From NCBI GenBank assembly GCA_902523185.1, contig CABYYJ010000001.1, forward strand, positions 1 through 64,000: 64,000 nt of DNA, written 5' to 3'. The stretch comes from an uncultured Pelagibacteraceae bacterium (lineage in GTDB: Bacteria; Pseudomonadota; Alphaproteobacteria; Pelagibacterales; Pelagibacteraceae). Below are positions 8,730 to 20,036 of this stretch, piece by piece. Within the stretch, counting starts at the first letter, position 1. Each line of letters begins with the position of its first letter. The notes beneath the pieces were generated by a model. That model was not told where the DNA came from. It was given only the letters and a program-made list of their open reading frames with translations, and searched no databases. The position numbers and the translations under genes are program-made.

Positions 8730-9697
8730 TGGCTGTCTATACAAAGTTAAATCAAAAAAAGATTGATGAAATTTTATCTAATTATAGTTTAGGTAAGTTG
8801 GACTCATTCAAAGGAATTGAAGAAGGAATTGAAAATACAAACTATTTTTTATCGGTTAATAAAAAAAAATTTATATTAACTATTTACGAAAAAAGAGTTA
8901 AATCTGATGATCTTCCTTTTTTTTCTGATCTAATGTCATCTTTAAATAAAGCTAGCTTTAAATGCCCTGCTCCTATTTCTAATAATAATAATGAAACTAT
9001 TACAAATTTTGAAGGGAAAAAATTAATGATCGTGTCATTTCTTGAGGGAAAGGCTAAACAAAATTTATCTCCAACCAATTGTAAATCAATCGGATCTGAA
9101 ATAGCTAAAATGCATGAGCTCACTAAGAATTTAAAATTAAAACGACAAAATGACCTATCAGTAAATTCATGGAGAAAATTATTTAATTCAGTCAAAGATA
9201 AGTGTGAAAACATACATAAAGATCTACCAAGATTAATTGAGGAAAATCTTAATGATGTTGAAAAAAGTTGGCCAAAAAATCTGCCAAGAGGAATAATTCA
9301 TGCAGATTTATTTCACGACAATATTTTTTTTATTCAAGATAAATTTAGTGGTGTAATTGATTTTTATTTTTCATGTGAAGATTTTTTTGCGTTTGAAATT
9401 GCTATTTGCTTTAACGCTTTATGTTTTGATGGTCTTAAAAGTAATTTAAGTTTTAACGTTACTAAAGCAAAGAATTTTATCGATGGGTATACATCTGTGA
9501 GAAAATTGTCTCAAGAAGAATTGAATAATATTAAGGTTTTATCTCAAGGCGCTGCTTTGAGATTTTTGTTAACTCGAGTATTCGATGCATTAAATAAAGT
9601 AGAAGGAGCAATAGTTAAAATTAAAGATCCAATGGAGTATTTAAAAAGATTAGAATTTCACAAAAATGCAAAAAATCAAGAGGATTATTTCTTTTAA
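8729..9697 (+). CDS. thrB: Homoserine kinase (APH-fold type)
   Basis: A 322-residue kinase of the aminoglycoside phosphotransferase fold, matching the homoserine kinase type found in alphaproteobacteria rather than the GHMP type. The catalytic loop IIHADLFHDNIFF (about residue 190) and the metal-binding SGVIDFYFS are visible. The N-terminal GIEEGIENTNYF stretch is the usual nucleotide-loop region. It phosphorylates homoserine on the way to threonine; thrC lies nearby (10594-11970) on the opposite strand. Stop/start overlaps of TAATG type join it to ispH before and rnhA after. Confidence 0.9.
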   Translation: MAVYTKLNQKKIDEILSNYSLGKLDSFKGIEEGIENTNYFLSVNKKKFILTIYEKRVKSDDLPFFSDLMSSLNKASFKCPAPISNNNNETITNFEGKKLMIVSFLEGKAKQNLSPTNCKSIGSEIAKMHELTKNLKLKRQNDLSVNSWRKLFNSVKDKCENIHKDLPRLIEENLNDVEKSWPKNLPRGIIHADLFHDNIFFIQDKFSGVIDFYFSCEDFFAFEIAICFNALCFDGLKSNLSFNVTKAKNFIDGYTSVRKLSQEELNNIKVLSQGAALRFLLTRVFDALNKVEGAIVKIKDPMEYLKRLEFHKNAKNQEDYFF

Positions 9698-10119
9698 TGA
9701 AATTAAAAATTTATACTGATGGTGCTTGCTCTGGAAATCCTGGGAGAGGAGGTTGGGCGGCAATCATATTAGATGATTCTAACCAATCAAGCATTTCTGG
9801 AAGTGAAAGTAATACGACTAATAATAGGATGGAATTAATGGCTCCAATTATGGCATTAAAAAAAATAAAAACGAAATCAGAGATTACAATTTTCACTGAC
9901 TCGAAATATGTGAAAGATGGAATAACCGATTGGATTAAAAAGTGGAAAGTAAATAATTGGAAAAGTTCAAACAAGAAACCAGTTAAAAATAAAGATCTTT
10001 GGATTAAATTAGATAATGCTTGCCTAAAACATAAAGTTACTTGGAAATGGGTTAAGGCACACGCTGGCAATAAATATAATAATCTTGTTGATAAATTGGC
10101 AGTTTCAAAAATTAAATAG
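9697..10119 (+). CDS. rnhA: Ribonuclease HI
   Basis: A 140-residue RNase HI, close to the usual 145-155. It removes RNA from RNA:DNA hybrids such as primers and R-loops. The catalytic carboxylates are visible in IYTDGACSGNPG (D8), NRMELMAP (E46), IFTDSKYV (D68) and the C-terminal NNLVDKLA. The handle and HAGN loop (VKAHAGNKYNN) are intact. The gene is coupled to thrB through a TAATG overlap. Its last 8 bases overlap the end of the convergent peroxiredoxin gene. Confidence 0.95.
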   Translation: MKLKIYTDGACSGNPGRGGWAAIILDDSNQSSISGSESNTTNNRMELMAPIMALKKIKTKSEITIFTDSKYVKDGITDWIKKWKVNNWKSSNKKPVKNKDLWIKLDNACLKHKVTWKWVKAHAGNKYNNLVDKLAVSKIK

Positions 10120-10597
10120 ATTTTAAAAAGCTTTCAGCTGAAGATAATTCACAAGTAGCTGTTTCTTTTTCTTCCTCTACTTTTTTAACTTCGCCATTTT
10201 CCACGAGCATAGTGTATCTATTTGATCTAATTCCTAATCCTTTTTCGGATTTATCTACTTCTGCTCCAATAGCTTTTGTAAATTTAAGAAAGGGATCACC
10301 AGCCATAAAAATTTTACTGCTAGCGTTTTGGTTTTCACCCCAAGCTTTCATAACATTTGGATCGTTTACAGCGATGCAAATAATTTTAGTAATTCCTTTT
10401 TGAGTAGCTAAGTCGTAATTTTTTATAAACCCAGGAAGATGAAGAGCCGAACAAGTTTTAGTAAAAGCTCCAGGCATACCTAAAATAATAGTCTTACCTT
10501 TACAAAGATCTAAAATATCAATTTTTTTTACATCATTATTTTGGTCAAGATAAAATAACTCCGAGTTAGGTAGTTTGTCTCCTATTTTTATTCTCAT
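10112..10597 (-). CDS. Peroxiredoxin, Prx5-like
   Basis: A 161-residue thiol peroxidase of the Prx5 group, which reduces hydrogen peroxide and organic peroxides in the cytoplasm. The active-site motif MPGAFTKTCS places the peroxidatic cysteine at C49. Other family marks are the NDPNVMKAWG segment and the GxRSNRYTMLVENG strand near residue 120. A cysteine near the C-terminus (TATCELSS) could act as the resolving residue, but that is inference. It is the last gene of the cox-thrC run and is coupled to thrC by an ATGA overlap. Confidence 0.9.
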   Translation of the reverse strand: MRIKIGDKLPNSELFYLDQNNDVKKIDILDLCKGKTIILGMPGAFTKTCSALHLPGFIKNYDLATQKGITKIICIAVNDPNVMKAWGENQNASSKIFMAGDPFLKFTKAIGAEVDKSEKGLGIRSNRYTMLVENGEVKKVEEEKETATCELSSAESFLKSI

Positions 10598-11970
10598 TGA
10601 ATTTTGCCCAAAATATAATTTTTCACTTCTGAATTTGAATTCCTGATAATATCAAATGTTTCCTTTTTATCTATATTCAATTTTAAATGCTCAGGTGAGT
10701 CTAAATTTTTTCCTATAGCTTTTTTAATAGTATCGTTAAACTTGAAAGGATGAGCTGTACCAAGAACAACTATATCTCCTAAATTTTTAAAACTTTTTGC
10801 TGCTCCTACTCCAGTAGCAGTATGAGGATCAATTATAAATTGATGCTCTTTGTAAATTTCATTAATTATAGACACTGTCTCTTGATCTGTAACTTTTACT
10901 GCTTCAAAATCCTTTTTAATTTTATCAATTTCTTTTTTGTGTAAATTGAATAAATTTTTCGATGATAGATCATTCATTAATGACCCTACCTTACTATCGC
11001 TTTCATCTAATATATAATAAAGCAGCCTCTCAAAATTACTGGCAACTTGTATATCCATACTTGGTGTAATGGTTGCTTTCACTTTATCAGGTTTGTATTC
11101 ACCTGTATTAATAACTCTTTGTAAAATATCATTTTTATTTGTAGCGACTATAAGTTTATTAATTGGTAAACCCATTTTTTTTGCAACGTATCCAGCATAG
11201 ATATCTCCAAAATTACCAGTTGGTACTGAAAAGCTTATATTACTTTTTTTTAATCTAAAGAAAGAATAAAAATAGTAAACAATTTGACAAACAATTCTCG
11301 CCCAATTGATAGAATTTACACCTGACATATTTATTTTTGATCTAAAATTATTTTCATTAAAAAGCTCTTTTACAATTTTTTGACAATCATCAAATGAACC
11401 CTCGATAGCTATATTATAAATATTAGCTCCACCAATTGTTGTCATTATTTTCCTTTGAATTTTTGATATCTTATTATGCGGATGCAGTACAAAAAGATTT
11501 ATATTTTTTCTATTGCTTAATGCAGCTATAGCCGCTGAACCAGTGTCTCCTGATGTAGCAACTATGACATTTACAGTTTTATCTTTAGCAATTTCTAAAT
11601 GGTCGTACATATTGCCAATTACCTGCATTGCAATATCTTTAAAAGCTAAAGTAGGTCCATGATAAAGTTCGAGAAGATTTATATTTCCAATTTTTTTTAA
11701 ATTCACGACTTCTTTTTCTTTAAAACTACTATAAGATTTTTGTATCAGGGAGCTAAGTTCTTCCTTTTTAATTTCACCTGAACAGAAATTAAAGATAATT
11801 TCTGTAGCAAGTTCGTTATAATTTAGTTGGCTTAAATTATTAAGCTCTTCTTGACTATAATTCTTTATTTCAGCAGGCAAAAATAACCCTCCGCCTGGCG
11901 CAAGTCCTCTTAAGAAAATATCCTTAAAGCTAAATTCTAAAGATTTATCTCTAGTGCTAAAATAATTCAT
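10594..11970 (-). CDS. thrC: Threonine synthase
   Basis: A 458-residue PLP enzyme that converts O-phosphohomoserine to threonine. The cofactor lysine is K111 in HGPTLAFKDIAMQ. The phosphate-binding segment VATSGDTGSAAIAAL (about 145-160) and NFGDIYAGY are typical of the longer ThrC family that begins with a formylmethionine-like N-terminal block (MNYFSTRDKS). It completes threonine synthesis with thrB (8729-9697), although the two lie on opposite strands. It sits behind surf1 with a 4-base ATGA overlap. Confidence 0.95.
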   Translation of the reverse strand: MNYFSTRDKSLEFSFKDIFLRGLAPGGGLFLPAEIKNYSQEELNNLSQLNYNELATEIIFNFCSGEIKKEELSSLIQKSYSSFKEKEVVNLKKIGNINLLELYHGPTLAFKDIAMQVIGNMYDHLEIAKDKTVNVIVATSGDTGSAAIAALSNRKNINLFVLHPHNKISKIQRKIMTTIGGANIYNIAIEGSFDDCQKIVKELFNENNFRSKINMSGVNSINWARIVCQIVYYFYSFFRLKKSNISFSVPTGNFGDIYAGYVAKKMGLPINKLIVATNKNDILQRVINTGEYKPDKVKATITPSMDIQVASNFERLLYYILDESDSKVGSLMNDLSSKNLFNLHKKEIDKIKKDFEAVKVTDQETVSIINEIYKEHQFIIDPHTATGVGAAKSFKNLGDIVVLGTAHPFKFNDTIKKAIGKNLDSPEHLKLNIDKKETFDIIRNSNSEVKNYILGKIQ

Positions 11971-12629
11971 TTTTTTCTTCTAAAATATAAATAATAAAAA
12001 ATTATCGAAATTGATATTGCATACCACGTTATAGCATATTTAAGGTGATTATTTGGCACATCTATACTTATCTTTTTAGGAAGTGGTGTCTTAGCCTTAT
12101 TATCCTCTAAAAAAATTACAAACTCATTAAATTGCTCTCCCGTAGCTTCTTTTAAATCTTCTAAATTTAATGAAAACCAAATATTATTTGAAATATCATT
12201 ATCTGGTTTAAATATACTTGGTTTATAAATTTCTCTTAAAAGACCAATTATTTCACCATCACTTTCTGCTTTGAAATTTATGCTTGCACTACCCTTTAGT
12301 TCTTTTTTAATCCATCCTCTATTAATTAAAACATTTTGATTTTTGTCAGTCCTAAAAGGAGTGACTACATCATATCCAGGTTTTCCACTATCATTCAAGC
12401 TATAAAGGTAAATTTGCTTATCAAAATTAAATTTTCCTTTAGCGCTTACTCTTTGATAATTTTTCTTGATTGAATTAGAGAACTCTATTGGTTTAGAGTC
12501 TAATCCAAAAGTAATTTCGCTTATTAGTTCTAGCTTCCATTGTAATCTATAAAGTTGCCAAGTTCCTAAAGCACAAAATACCGTTACAAAAAAAATTACG
12601 AATAGTTGAAATAAAAATGCTCTTTTCAA
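11967..12629 (-). CDS. SURF1-family cytochrome oxidase assembly protein
   Basis: A SURF1-type protein with an N-terminal membrane helix, a polar periplasmic domain and a C-terminal helix (NNHLKYAITWYAISISIIFYYLYF). The conserved LGTWQLYRLQWK after helix 1 and VLINRGWI in the middle are family hallmarks. SURF1 assists heme a insertion into oxidase subunit I. I place the start at TTG 12629 (220 residues), 8 bases after the coxC stop and behind GGGGAAG. A TTG at 12665 would extend 36 bases and overlap coxC by 29, which looks less likely. The start is uncertain; the identity is not. Confidence 0.85.
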   Translation of the reverse strand: MKRAFLFQLFVIFFVTVFCALGTWQLYRLQWKLELISEITFGLDSKPIEFSNSIKKNYQRVSAKGKFNFDKQIYLYSLNDSGKPGYDVVTPFRTDKNQNVLINRGWIKKELKGSASINFKAESDGEIIGLLREIYKPSIFKPDNDISNNIWFSLNLEDLKEATGEQFNEFVIFLEDNKAKTPLPKKISIDVPNNHLKYAITWYAISISIIFYYLYFRRKK

Positions 12630-12636
12630 TTTGAGA

Positions 12637-13428
12637 TTAACTTCCCCAAATATAGATCGCGGCAAATAAGAATAACCAAACTACGTCAACAAAATGCCAG
12701 TACCAAGCTGCTGCTTCAAATCCAAAATGGTGTTGAGGCGTCGAATGGCCTCTCATTGATCGAAACAAACAAACTGCAAGAAAAACTGTTCCGACAATTA
12801 CATGAAAACCATGAAAACCAGTCGACATATAAAATGTGGAACCATAAATTCCACCATCTAAAGTAAATGTTGCATGATGATATTCGTAAGCTTGAAAACA
12901 AGAAAATATAAATCCTAAAAATACTGTTGCGATCAAACCATTTACTAATCCTTTTCTGTCATTTTCTAACATTGCATGATGCGCCCAAGTTACAGTAGTT
13001 CCTGATAACAATAAAATTAGAGTATTGATTAATGGGATATCCCAAGGATCAAAAGTTTTTATATCTGCTGGCGGCCATATACCACCTATAGAGTCAGGTG
13101 GAAATAAACTAGCGTTAAAAAAAGCCCAGAACCAAGCAACAAAAAACATTACTTCAGAGGCGATAAATAATGTCATACCGTATCTGTGTCCAATTTGAAC
13201 TACTGGAGTATGATGACCTTGATGCTCTGCTTCTTCTATAACATCTCTCCACCACATGAATGCACCATAAACTACTAACGCAAAACCAATCAAAAGTAAC
13301 CAAAGGGCTTTAGAGTGAAAGTAATAAACTGCTCCAAAAGCTAAGACTAAAGTTGCAAATGAAACATAGATCGGCCAAGGACTTGGGTCAACTAAATGGT
13401 AATCGTGTTTTGGTTTTTCTGCTGACAT
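12637..13428 (-). CDS. coxC: Cytochrome c oxidase subunit III
   Basis: A 263-residue membrane protein with seven helices, the usual form of aa3 oxidase subunit III. The N-terminal KHDYHLVDPSPWPI is the standard opening. The family stretches MFFVAWFWAFFNASLFP (with the carboxylate-binding region), TGFHGFHVIVGTVFL and the last helix YWHFVDVVWLFLF are all present. It stabilises the catalytic core and proton uptake in subunit I. The stop of ctaG overlaps its start region, so ctaG and coxC are coupled. Confidence 0.96.
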   Translation of the reverse strand: MSAEKPKHDYHLVDPSPWPIYVSFATLVLAFGAVYYFHSKALWLLLIGFALVVYGAFMWWRDVIEEAEHQGHHTPVVQIGHRYGMTLFIASEVMFFVAWFWAFFNASLFPPDSIGGIWPPADIKTFDPWDIPLINTLILLLSGTTVTWAHHAMLENDRKGLVNGLIATVFLGFIFSCFQAYEYHHATFTLDGGIYGSTFYMSTGFHGFHVIVGTVFLAVCLFRSMRGHSTPQHHFGFEAAAWYWHFVDVVWLFLFAAIYIWGS

Positions 13429-13979
13429 TATGTGTTACTCTTTTCATAATAGCCTGATGAAAAAAAAGTAAAAGACAAAGTTACATCAGACATATTTTTA
13501 GTTTTATTATCATCAACGACTTTAGGATCCAAGAAAAATGTTAATACAAATTCTTTTTTTTCACCTGGTTGTAAAGTTTGTTTTTCAAAACAAAAACAAC
13601 CTATCTTATTCAGATAAATACCAAATGGTGATGGAGATACATTAAATGTTGCTGAACCTGAGGAAATTTCATTGCTAGGATTTTCAACATTAAATTTAAC
13701 TGTATGAACTTCGCCTGGTTTTAAGTTTAAAGTATTCATCTCAGGATAAAATTTCCAATCTAAAGTGCTATTAATGTTTGTATCAAATCTCATTTTATAG
13801 TCTTGGTTTACTATTATTTTTGGAATTTCTTTGTCAGTAGCGTTTTGAGTAGTTCCACCGAATCCTGTTACTCTGCAAAACAAATCATATAAAGGAACTG
13901 CTGCAAAAGACAATCCAAGCATTAGTAAAAATACCGATACTAAAGCGATAGGTGTTAAGTTTTTTTTGCTAATATTCAT
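13428..13979 (-). CDS. ctaG: Cytochrome c oxidase assembly protein CtaG/Cox11
   Basis: A 183-residue copper chaperone with one N-terminal membrane anchor (about 12-31) and a periplasmic immunoglobulin-like domain. The copper-binding pair is in GCFCFEKQTLQPGE. The preceding VPLYDLFCRVTGFGG and the C-terminal SDVTLSFTFF are family motifs. It delivers copper to CuB in subunit I. It lies between a 36-residue membrane peptide (TAATG overlap) and coxC, matching the ctaB-small ORF-ctaG-coxC order usual in alphaproteobacteria. Confidence 0.95.
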   Translation of the reverse strand: MNISKKNLTPIALVSVFLLMLGLSFAAVPLYDLFCRVTGFGGTTQNATDKEIPKIIVNQDYKMRFDTNINSTLDWKFYPEMNTLNLKPGEVHTVKFNVENPSNEISSGSATFNVSPSPFGIYLNKIGCFCFEKQTLQPGEKKEFVLTFFLDPKVVDDNKTKNMSDVTLSFTFFSSGYYEKSNT

Positions 13980-14089
13980 TATATTTCTCGATTATAAATT
14001 CCAATATTATAGAAAGTTAATACAAATAAAAAAATCATAAATAAGATTAATATTAAAGCTGTTATTAGGTTTTTTTTCTTTTTGTTCAT
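13979..14089 (-). CDS. 36-residue single-pass membrane peptide of the cox operon (CoxF-like)
   Basis: A short open frame that begins MNKKKKNLITALI and ends in FYNIGIYNREI. It has five lysines in a polar N-terminus, one strongly hydrophobic helix (about residues 8-27) and a short polar tail. It starts inside the ctaB stop (TGATG) and its own stop overlaps the ctaG start (TAATG), so it fits the coding chain exactly. Alphaproteobacterial cox operons often have a comparable tiny membrane protein, sometimes called CoxF, between ctaB and ctaG. Position and layout support the same role in oxidase assembly. Sequence similarity at this length is weak evidence. Confidence 0.7.
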   Translation of the reverse strand: MNKKKKNLITALILILFMIFLFVLTFYNIGIYNREI

Positions 14090-15009
14090 CATATAATTTT
14101 TAAAAAATTATCAATTAATAAAATTAAGAAAATAAAAAATAAATAAAAAATTGAGTATATGAAAATTTTTCTCGCTATTTTATTTGAAATACTTGCTATT
14201 TTAGACCTATATAATCTTAAACATAAATAAACATAGTATGCAGACATCATAGAAGATATGGCTAGATAAAATACGCTAGCAAAATTTAAAAAGTAAGGTG
14301 CAATTATTGCAGGTAGCATCATTAAAGCATAAAAAAGTATATTCAGTTTTGTTGTTTTTGTTCCAGAAATTATAGGAAGCATTGGAATTTTCGCTTTTTT
14401 ATAATCACTTGATTTATATAAACTTAACGCCCAAAAATGTGATGGTGTCCATAGAAAAATAATTAAAAATAAAATTATTGGCTCAACAGAGATACTTCCA
14501 GTTGCTATTGTCCATCCAATAACAGGGGGTAATGCCCCAGCTGCACCACCTATAACAATATTTTGTGGAGTTTTCCTTTTTAACCAAATCGTATAAACAA
14601 AAAAATAAAAAGCAATAGTTGAGGCTAATAAAATCGCAGAAATTGAGTTAGCTGAAAAATAAATTATGCTTATTGACAAAGCTGATAAAACTATACCAAA
14701 ATATAATGCTTGATTTTTTTTTACTCTTCCAGTTGGGATTGGTCTTAAACAAGTTCTGCTCATCAAGGCATCTAGGTCTGACTCATACCACATATTAAGA
14801 GTTCCAGCAGCTCCAGATCCAATAGCTACAGCTAAGAGAGAAATGCAAGCAGATGTGAAGTCTACATTAATCGGTGCTATTAATAAACCTACCATACATG
14901 TAAATAGGACAAGAGACATTACCCTAGGTTTCATTAAGTTAAAAAATGAACTTAGGTCCGATGCCAAACCAAGTTTAGAGTTTCTAGATTTTATACTTAT
15001 CTGGCTCAA
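14089..15009 (-). CDS. ctaB: Protoheme IX farnesyltransferase (heme O synthase)
   Basis: A 306-residue UbiA-family prenyltransferase with about nine membrane helices. It adds a farnesyl chain to heme b to give heme o, the precursor of heme a. The first aspartate motif is in NMWYESDLDALMSRT, followed by the family stretch CLRPIPTGR. The second polar loop is YKSSDYKKAKIPMLP. It lies directly behind coxA (1-base gap) and before the CoxF-like peptide. No ctaA (heme a synthase) gene is in the window, though heme a synthesis needs it. Confidence 0.95.
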   Translation of the reverse strand: MSQISIKSRNSKLGLASDLSSFFNLMKPRVMSLVLFTCMVGLLIAPINVDFTSACISLLAVAIGSGAAGTLNMWYESDLDALMSRTCLRPIPTGRVKKNQALYFGIVLSALSISIIYFSANSISAILLASTIAFYFFVYTIWLKRKTPQNIVIGGAAGALPPVIGWTIATGSISVEPIILFLIIFLWTPSHFWALSLYKSSDYKKAKIPMLPIISGTKTTKLNILFYALMMLPAIIAPYFLNFASVFYLAISSMMSAYYVYLCLRLYRSKIASISNKIARKIFIYSIFYLFFIFLILLIDNFLKII

Positions 15010-15010
15010 T

Positions 15011-17439
<2,429 letters not shown>

Positions 17440-17490
17440 GAGTTTTTATACAGCTTTTAAACAATTTCACAATTTCAATTAATGCGACAA

Positions 17491-18201
17491 TTAATTAAAG
17501 TTATTGATAAAATTTACTAATGAAATAGCGCTTATTACAGCCGTATCAGACCTTAGAATGTTTCTAGATAACGTAAAGGGTTTTACGGCTCTATTTTGTA
17601 GTATTAACTCACGTTCAACTGTAGAAAAATCACCCTCGGGACCAATAAGTATACTACAGGATTTTGCATTTTTAAGATCTTCAGCTTTTAAGTTTTCTTT
17701 AGAATTAACATCCGCAAATAAAATTTTTGAGTTTTCATCAAAAGTTTGTAAAAAATCTTTTAACTTTATTACATTTACTATTTCTGGAGGTACAAGTTGA
17801 TTAGATTGTTCAGTCGCCTCAATAACTATTTTTTTTGCTCTATCAAGATTTAATTCTTTAACTTCTGTTCTTTCTGAAATGATTGGAGTAATTTTACTTA
17901 TACCGAGCTCTGTAGCTTTCTGTAAAATAGTATCCATTGGATTTTTTTTTACTAAGCAAATAGCTAGCTCGGTTTTAGATAAACTATTAACTTCTTTAAT
18001 TTTTTCTAAAAACCTAACTTCAACTCTATCTTTGTTTAAAAAAATTATTTCGCTTTTCCATTCTCCATTTTTATTAAAAAAATTTAATTTTGAGCCTCTT
18101 TTAAGTCGCATTACATTAACAATATAATGAGTGTGCTCTTTGCTTAACAAGCTTGTATTATTTTCTAGTATACTGTCTGGATGATATAATCTAATATTCA
18201 T
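17491..18201 (-). CDS. rsmE: 16S rRNA (uracil1498-N3)-methyltransferase RsmE
   Basis: A 236-residue SPOUT-family RNA methyltransferase. The N-terminal PUA-like part (HYIVNVMRLKRGSKLNFF) is followed by the knotted SAM-binding fold. The C-terminal signature LIGPEGDFSTVERE and the TLSRNILRSDTAVISAISL stretch are diagnostic of RsmE. It methylates helix 44 of 16S rRNA. It lies 51 bases upstream of coxB on the same strand and could be cotranscribed with it. It is divergent from the CDGSH gene (46 bases). Confidence 0.93.
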   Translation of the reverse strand: MNIRLYHPDSILENNTSLLSKEHTHYIVNVMRLKRGSKLNFFNKNGEWKSEIIFLNKDRVEVRFLEKIKEVNSLSKTELAICLVKKNPMDTILQKATELGISKITPIISERTEVKELNLDRAKKIVIEATEQSNQLVPPEIVNVIKLKDFLQTFDENSKILFADVNSKENLKAEDLKNAKSCSILIGPEGDFSTVERELILQNRAVKPFTLSRNILRSDTAVISAISLVNFINNFN

Positions 18202-18247
18202 TAGTATCTATAATATAAGCAAATGCTGAAGATATAAAGGAGCTTAA

Positions 18248-18490
18248 ATGAAAAAAGGTAATAGAGCTGGAGAGTCCCCAATAGGCATTAATGTGATAGA
18301 GGGAAAATCTTATTTTTGGTGTACTTGTGGAATTAGTTCTAAGCAGCCTTTTTGTGACGGTTCACATAAAGGAACTGAATTTACACCTTTAAAATATTTA
18401 GCTGATCAAACTAAAAAAGTTTTTTTCTGCTCATGTAAACAAACAAATGATCAACCATTATGTGATGGTTCACATAACATTCATAAATGA
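18248..18490 (+). CDS. CDGSH-type iron-sulfur protein (double motif)
   Basis: An 80-residue protein with two CDGSH iron-sulfur binding motifs: CTCGISSKQPFCDGSHKG (about 29-46) and CSCKQTNDQPLCDGSHN (about 61-77). Each motif uses three cysteines and one histidine to hold a 2Fe-2S cluster. Such small tandem proteins are common in proteobacteria and are thought to act in redox sensing or cluster transfer. AAGGAG (18237-18242) precedes the ATG. The stop overlaps the next ATG, so it is coupled to the haloacid dehalogenase gene. Confidence 0.92.
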   Translation: MKKGNRAGESPIGINVIEGKSYFWCTCGISSKQPFCDGSHKGTEFTPLKYLADQTKKVFFCSCKQTNDQPLCDGSHNIHK

Positions 18491-19149
18491 TGAAAACAAA
18501 AGCAGTAGTGTTTGACGCTTACGGTACATTATTCGATGTAAATTCAGCAGCTGAAAAATGTAAAGATAAAATTGGAGCAAATTGGGAAATATTTGCAAAT
18601 TTTTGGAGAACTACTCAGCTTGAATATACTTGGCTTAGAAGTTTAATGAAAAGGCATAAAAATTTTTGGGATATTACTGAGGACAGTTTGGATAAATCAA
18701 TGAAAGTATTTAACATTAACAAAAATATGAAAAGTGAGTTGCTTAGTCTTTACAAAATTTTATCTCCTTATCCTGAAGTAAGAGGAGTTCTGGAAGATTT
18801 AAAAAAGAAAAACTTCAAGCTTGCCATACTTTCTAATGGAACCCCTGATCTATTAAATGAATTGGTTGAAAATAATAAATTAAATAATTTATTTGATGAT
18901 CTTTTTTCTATTGAAGAAGTGAAAATTTACAAACCTGATCCAAGCGTTTATGAACTACCCGTTAAAAAATATAAAATTAAATCTGGTGAAATTACTTTTT
19001 TAAGCGCGAATACATGGGATGTTTCAGGAGGTGGAAACTTTGGATATAATTCTATTTGGGTTAATAGACATAACTCAGTATTCGATATTCTTGATTTTCA
19101 ACCAAAAAATGAAATCAGCAATTTAACGCAGCTACTTGATATAGTTTAA
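18487..19149 (+). CDS. (S)-2-haloacid dehalogenase, HAD type II
   Basis: A 220-residue HAD hydrolase. The nucleophile aspartate is in VFDAYGTLFDV. Residues typical of true L-2-haloacid dehalogenases are present: the arginine segment WRTTQLEYTWLRSLM, the serine/asparagine loop LSNGTPDLL, the lysine in YKPDPSVYELP, and SANTWDVSGGGNFG. This full set points to hydrolysis of 2-haloacids to 2-hydroxyacids rather than a general phosphatase. Two adjacent ATGs (18487 and 18490) are possible starts; the second overlaps the CDGSH stop codon. Confidence 0.9.
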   Translation: MMKTKAVVFDAYGTLFDVNSAAEKCKDKIGANWEIFANFWRTTQLEYTWLRSLMKRHKNFWDITEDSLDKSMKVFNINKNMKSELLSLYKILSPYPEVRGVLEDLKKKNFKLAILSNGTPDLLNELVENNKLNNLFDDLFSIEEVKIYKPDPSVYELPVKKYKIKSGEITFLSANTWDVSGGGNFGYNSIWVNRHNSVFDILDFQPKNEISNLTQLLDIV

Positions 19150-19170
19150 ACTTTCATTATAAATATTTCT

Positions 19171-20013
19171 ATGACTGAAATTGAAGTAAAAAAAATTATT
19201 AAAGCCTTAAGCGCCTCAGATGGTGCAGGAGTAAAATTAAAAAGAAGTATAGGAACTCCAGAAGCAGATTATATCGATCCATTCTTAATGCTTGACGAAT
19301 TTGGTTCTGAAAATAAAGATGATTATGTTGCTGGTTTTCCTCCTCATCCACACAGAGGAATAGAAACAGTAACTTATATGTTAAAAGGAGAGTTTGAACA
19401 TCAAGATAGCACTGGAGCTAAAGGTATTATGTCATCTGGAGATGTGCAATGGATGAAAACTGGGAGAGGTATTATTCATTCTGAAATGCCTGCTATGAAA
19501 GAAGGTAAGTTATTAGGCTTTCAACTTTGGATAAACATGCCAGCTAAAATGAAAAAGAATAAGCCAGAATATCTATATATTAAAGGAAATGAACTCGGAG
19601 AACACAGAGATAGTGAAAAAATTATAAAAGTAATTGCAGGTAAATACGAAAAAGCCGAAGGACCAGAAAAAAATCATAACGTTGATCCAATTTATTTTCA
19701 TGTAATTTTAAATGAAGGAAAAGTATTTAATTGTGATGTACCATCTGGACATAACTCTTTTATATATTTATTAAAAGGAGAATTAAAAATTGGAGATAAG
19801 GATCATGATAAGACATCTGACTCAAACTTAATATTGTTAAAGCATGGAACTAAACTAAAAATTACAGCAAGCAAACAATCTGAATTTTTATTCATAGCTG
19901 GTAAGCCAATTGGTGAACCAATTGCAAGAGGCGGACCATTTGTGATGAATACAAAAGCTGAAATACTTGAGGCTATTCAAGACTATAACAACGGAACATT
20001 TGCTAAATATTAA
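19171..20013 (+). CDS. Pirin family protein
   Basis: A 280-residue bicupin of the pirin family. The metal-binding histidines are in GFPPHPHRGIETVTYML and the following GEFEHQDSTG, as in other pirins. The N-terminal DPFLMLDEFGS and the GRGIIHSEMP stretch are also typical. Bacterial pirins bind iron and have been linked to quercetin dioxygenase activity or control of metabolic enzymes. The role here is not set by context, although the neighbours (CDGSH, quinone oxidoreductase) suggest redox or stress metabolism. Confidence 0.92.
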   Translation: MTEIEVKKIIKALSASDGAGVKLKRSIGTPEADYIDPFLMLDEFGSENKDDYVAGFPPHPHRGIETVTYMLKGEFEHQDSTGAKGIMSSGDVQWMKTGRGIIHSEMPAMKEGKLLGFQLWINMPAKMKKNKPEYLYIKGNELGEHRDSEKIIKVIAGKYEKAEGPEKNHNVDPIYFHVILNEGKVFNCDVPSGHNSFIYLLKGELKIGDKDHDKTSDSNLILLKHGTKLKITASKQSEFLFIAGKPIGEPIARGGPFVMNTKAEILEAIQDYNNGTFAKY

Positions 20014-20036
20014 GACTTAAAGTACGTTCCCGTAAA

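Noticed and set aside
9711-10070. 119-codon open frame antisense to rnhA
   Set aside because: It fully shadows rnhA, whose catalytic residues are all present on the + strand.
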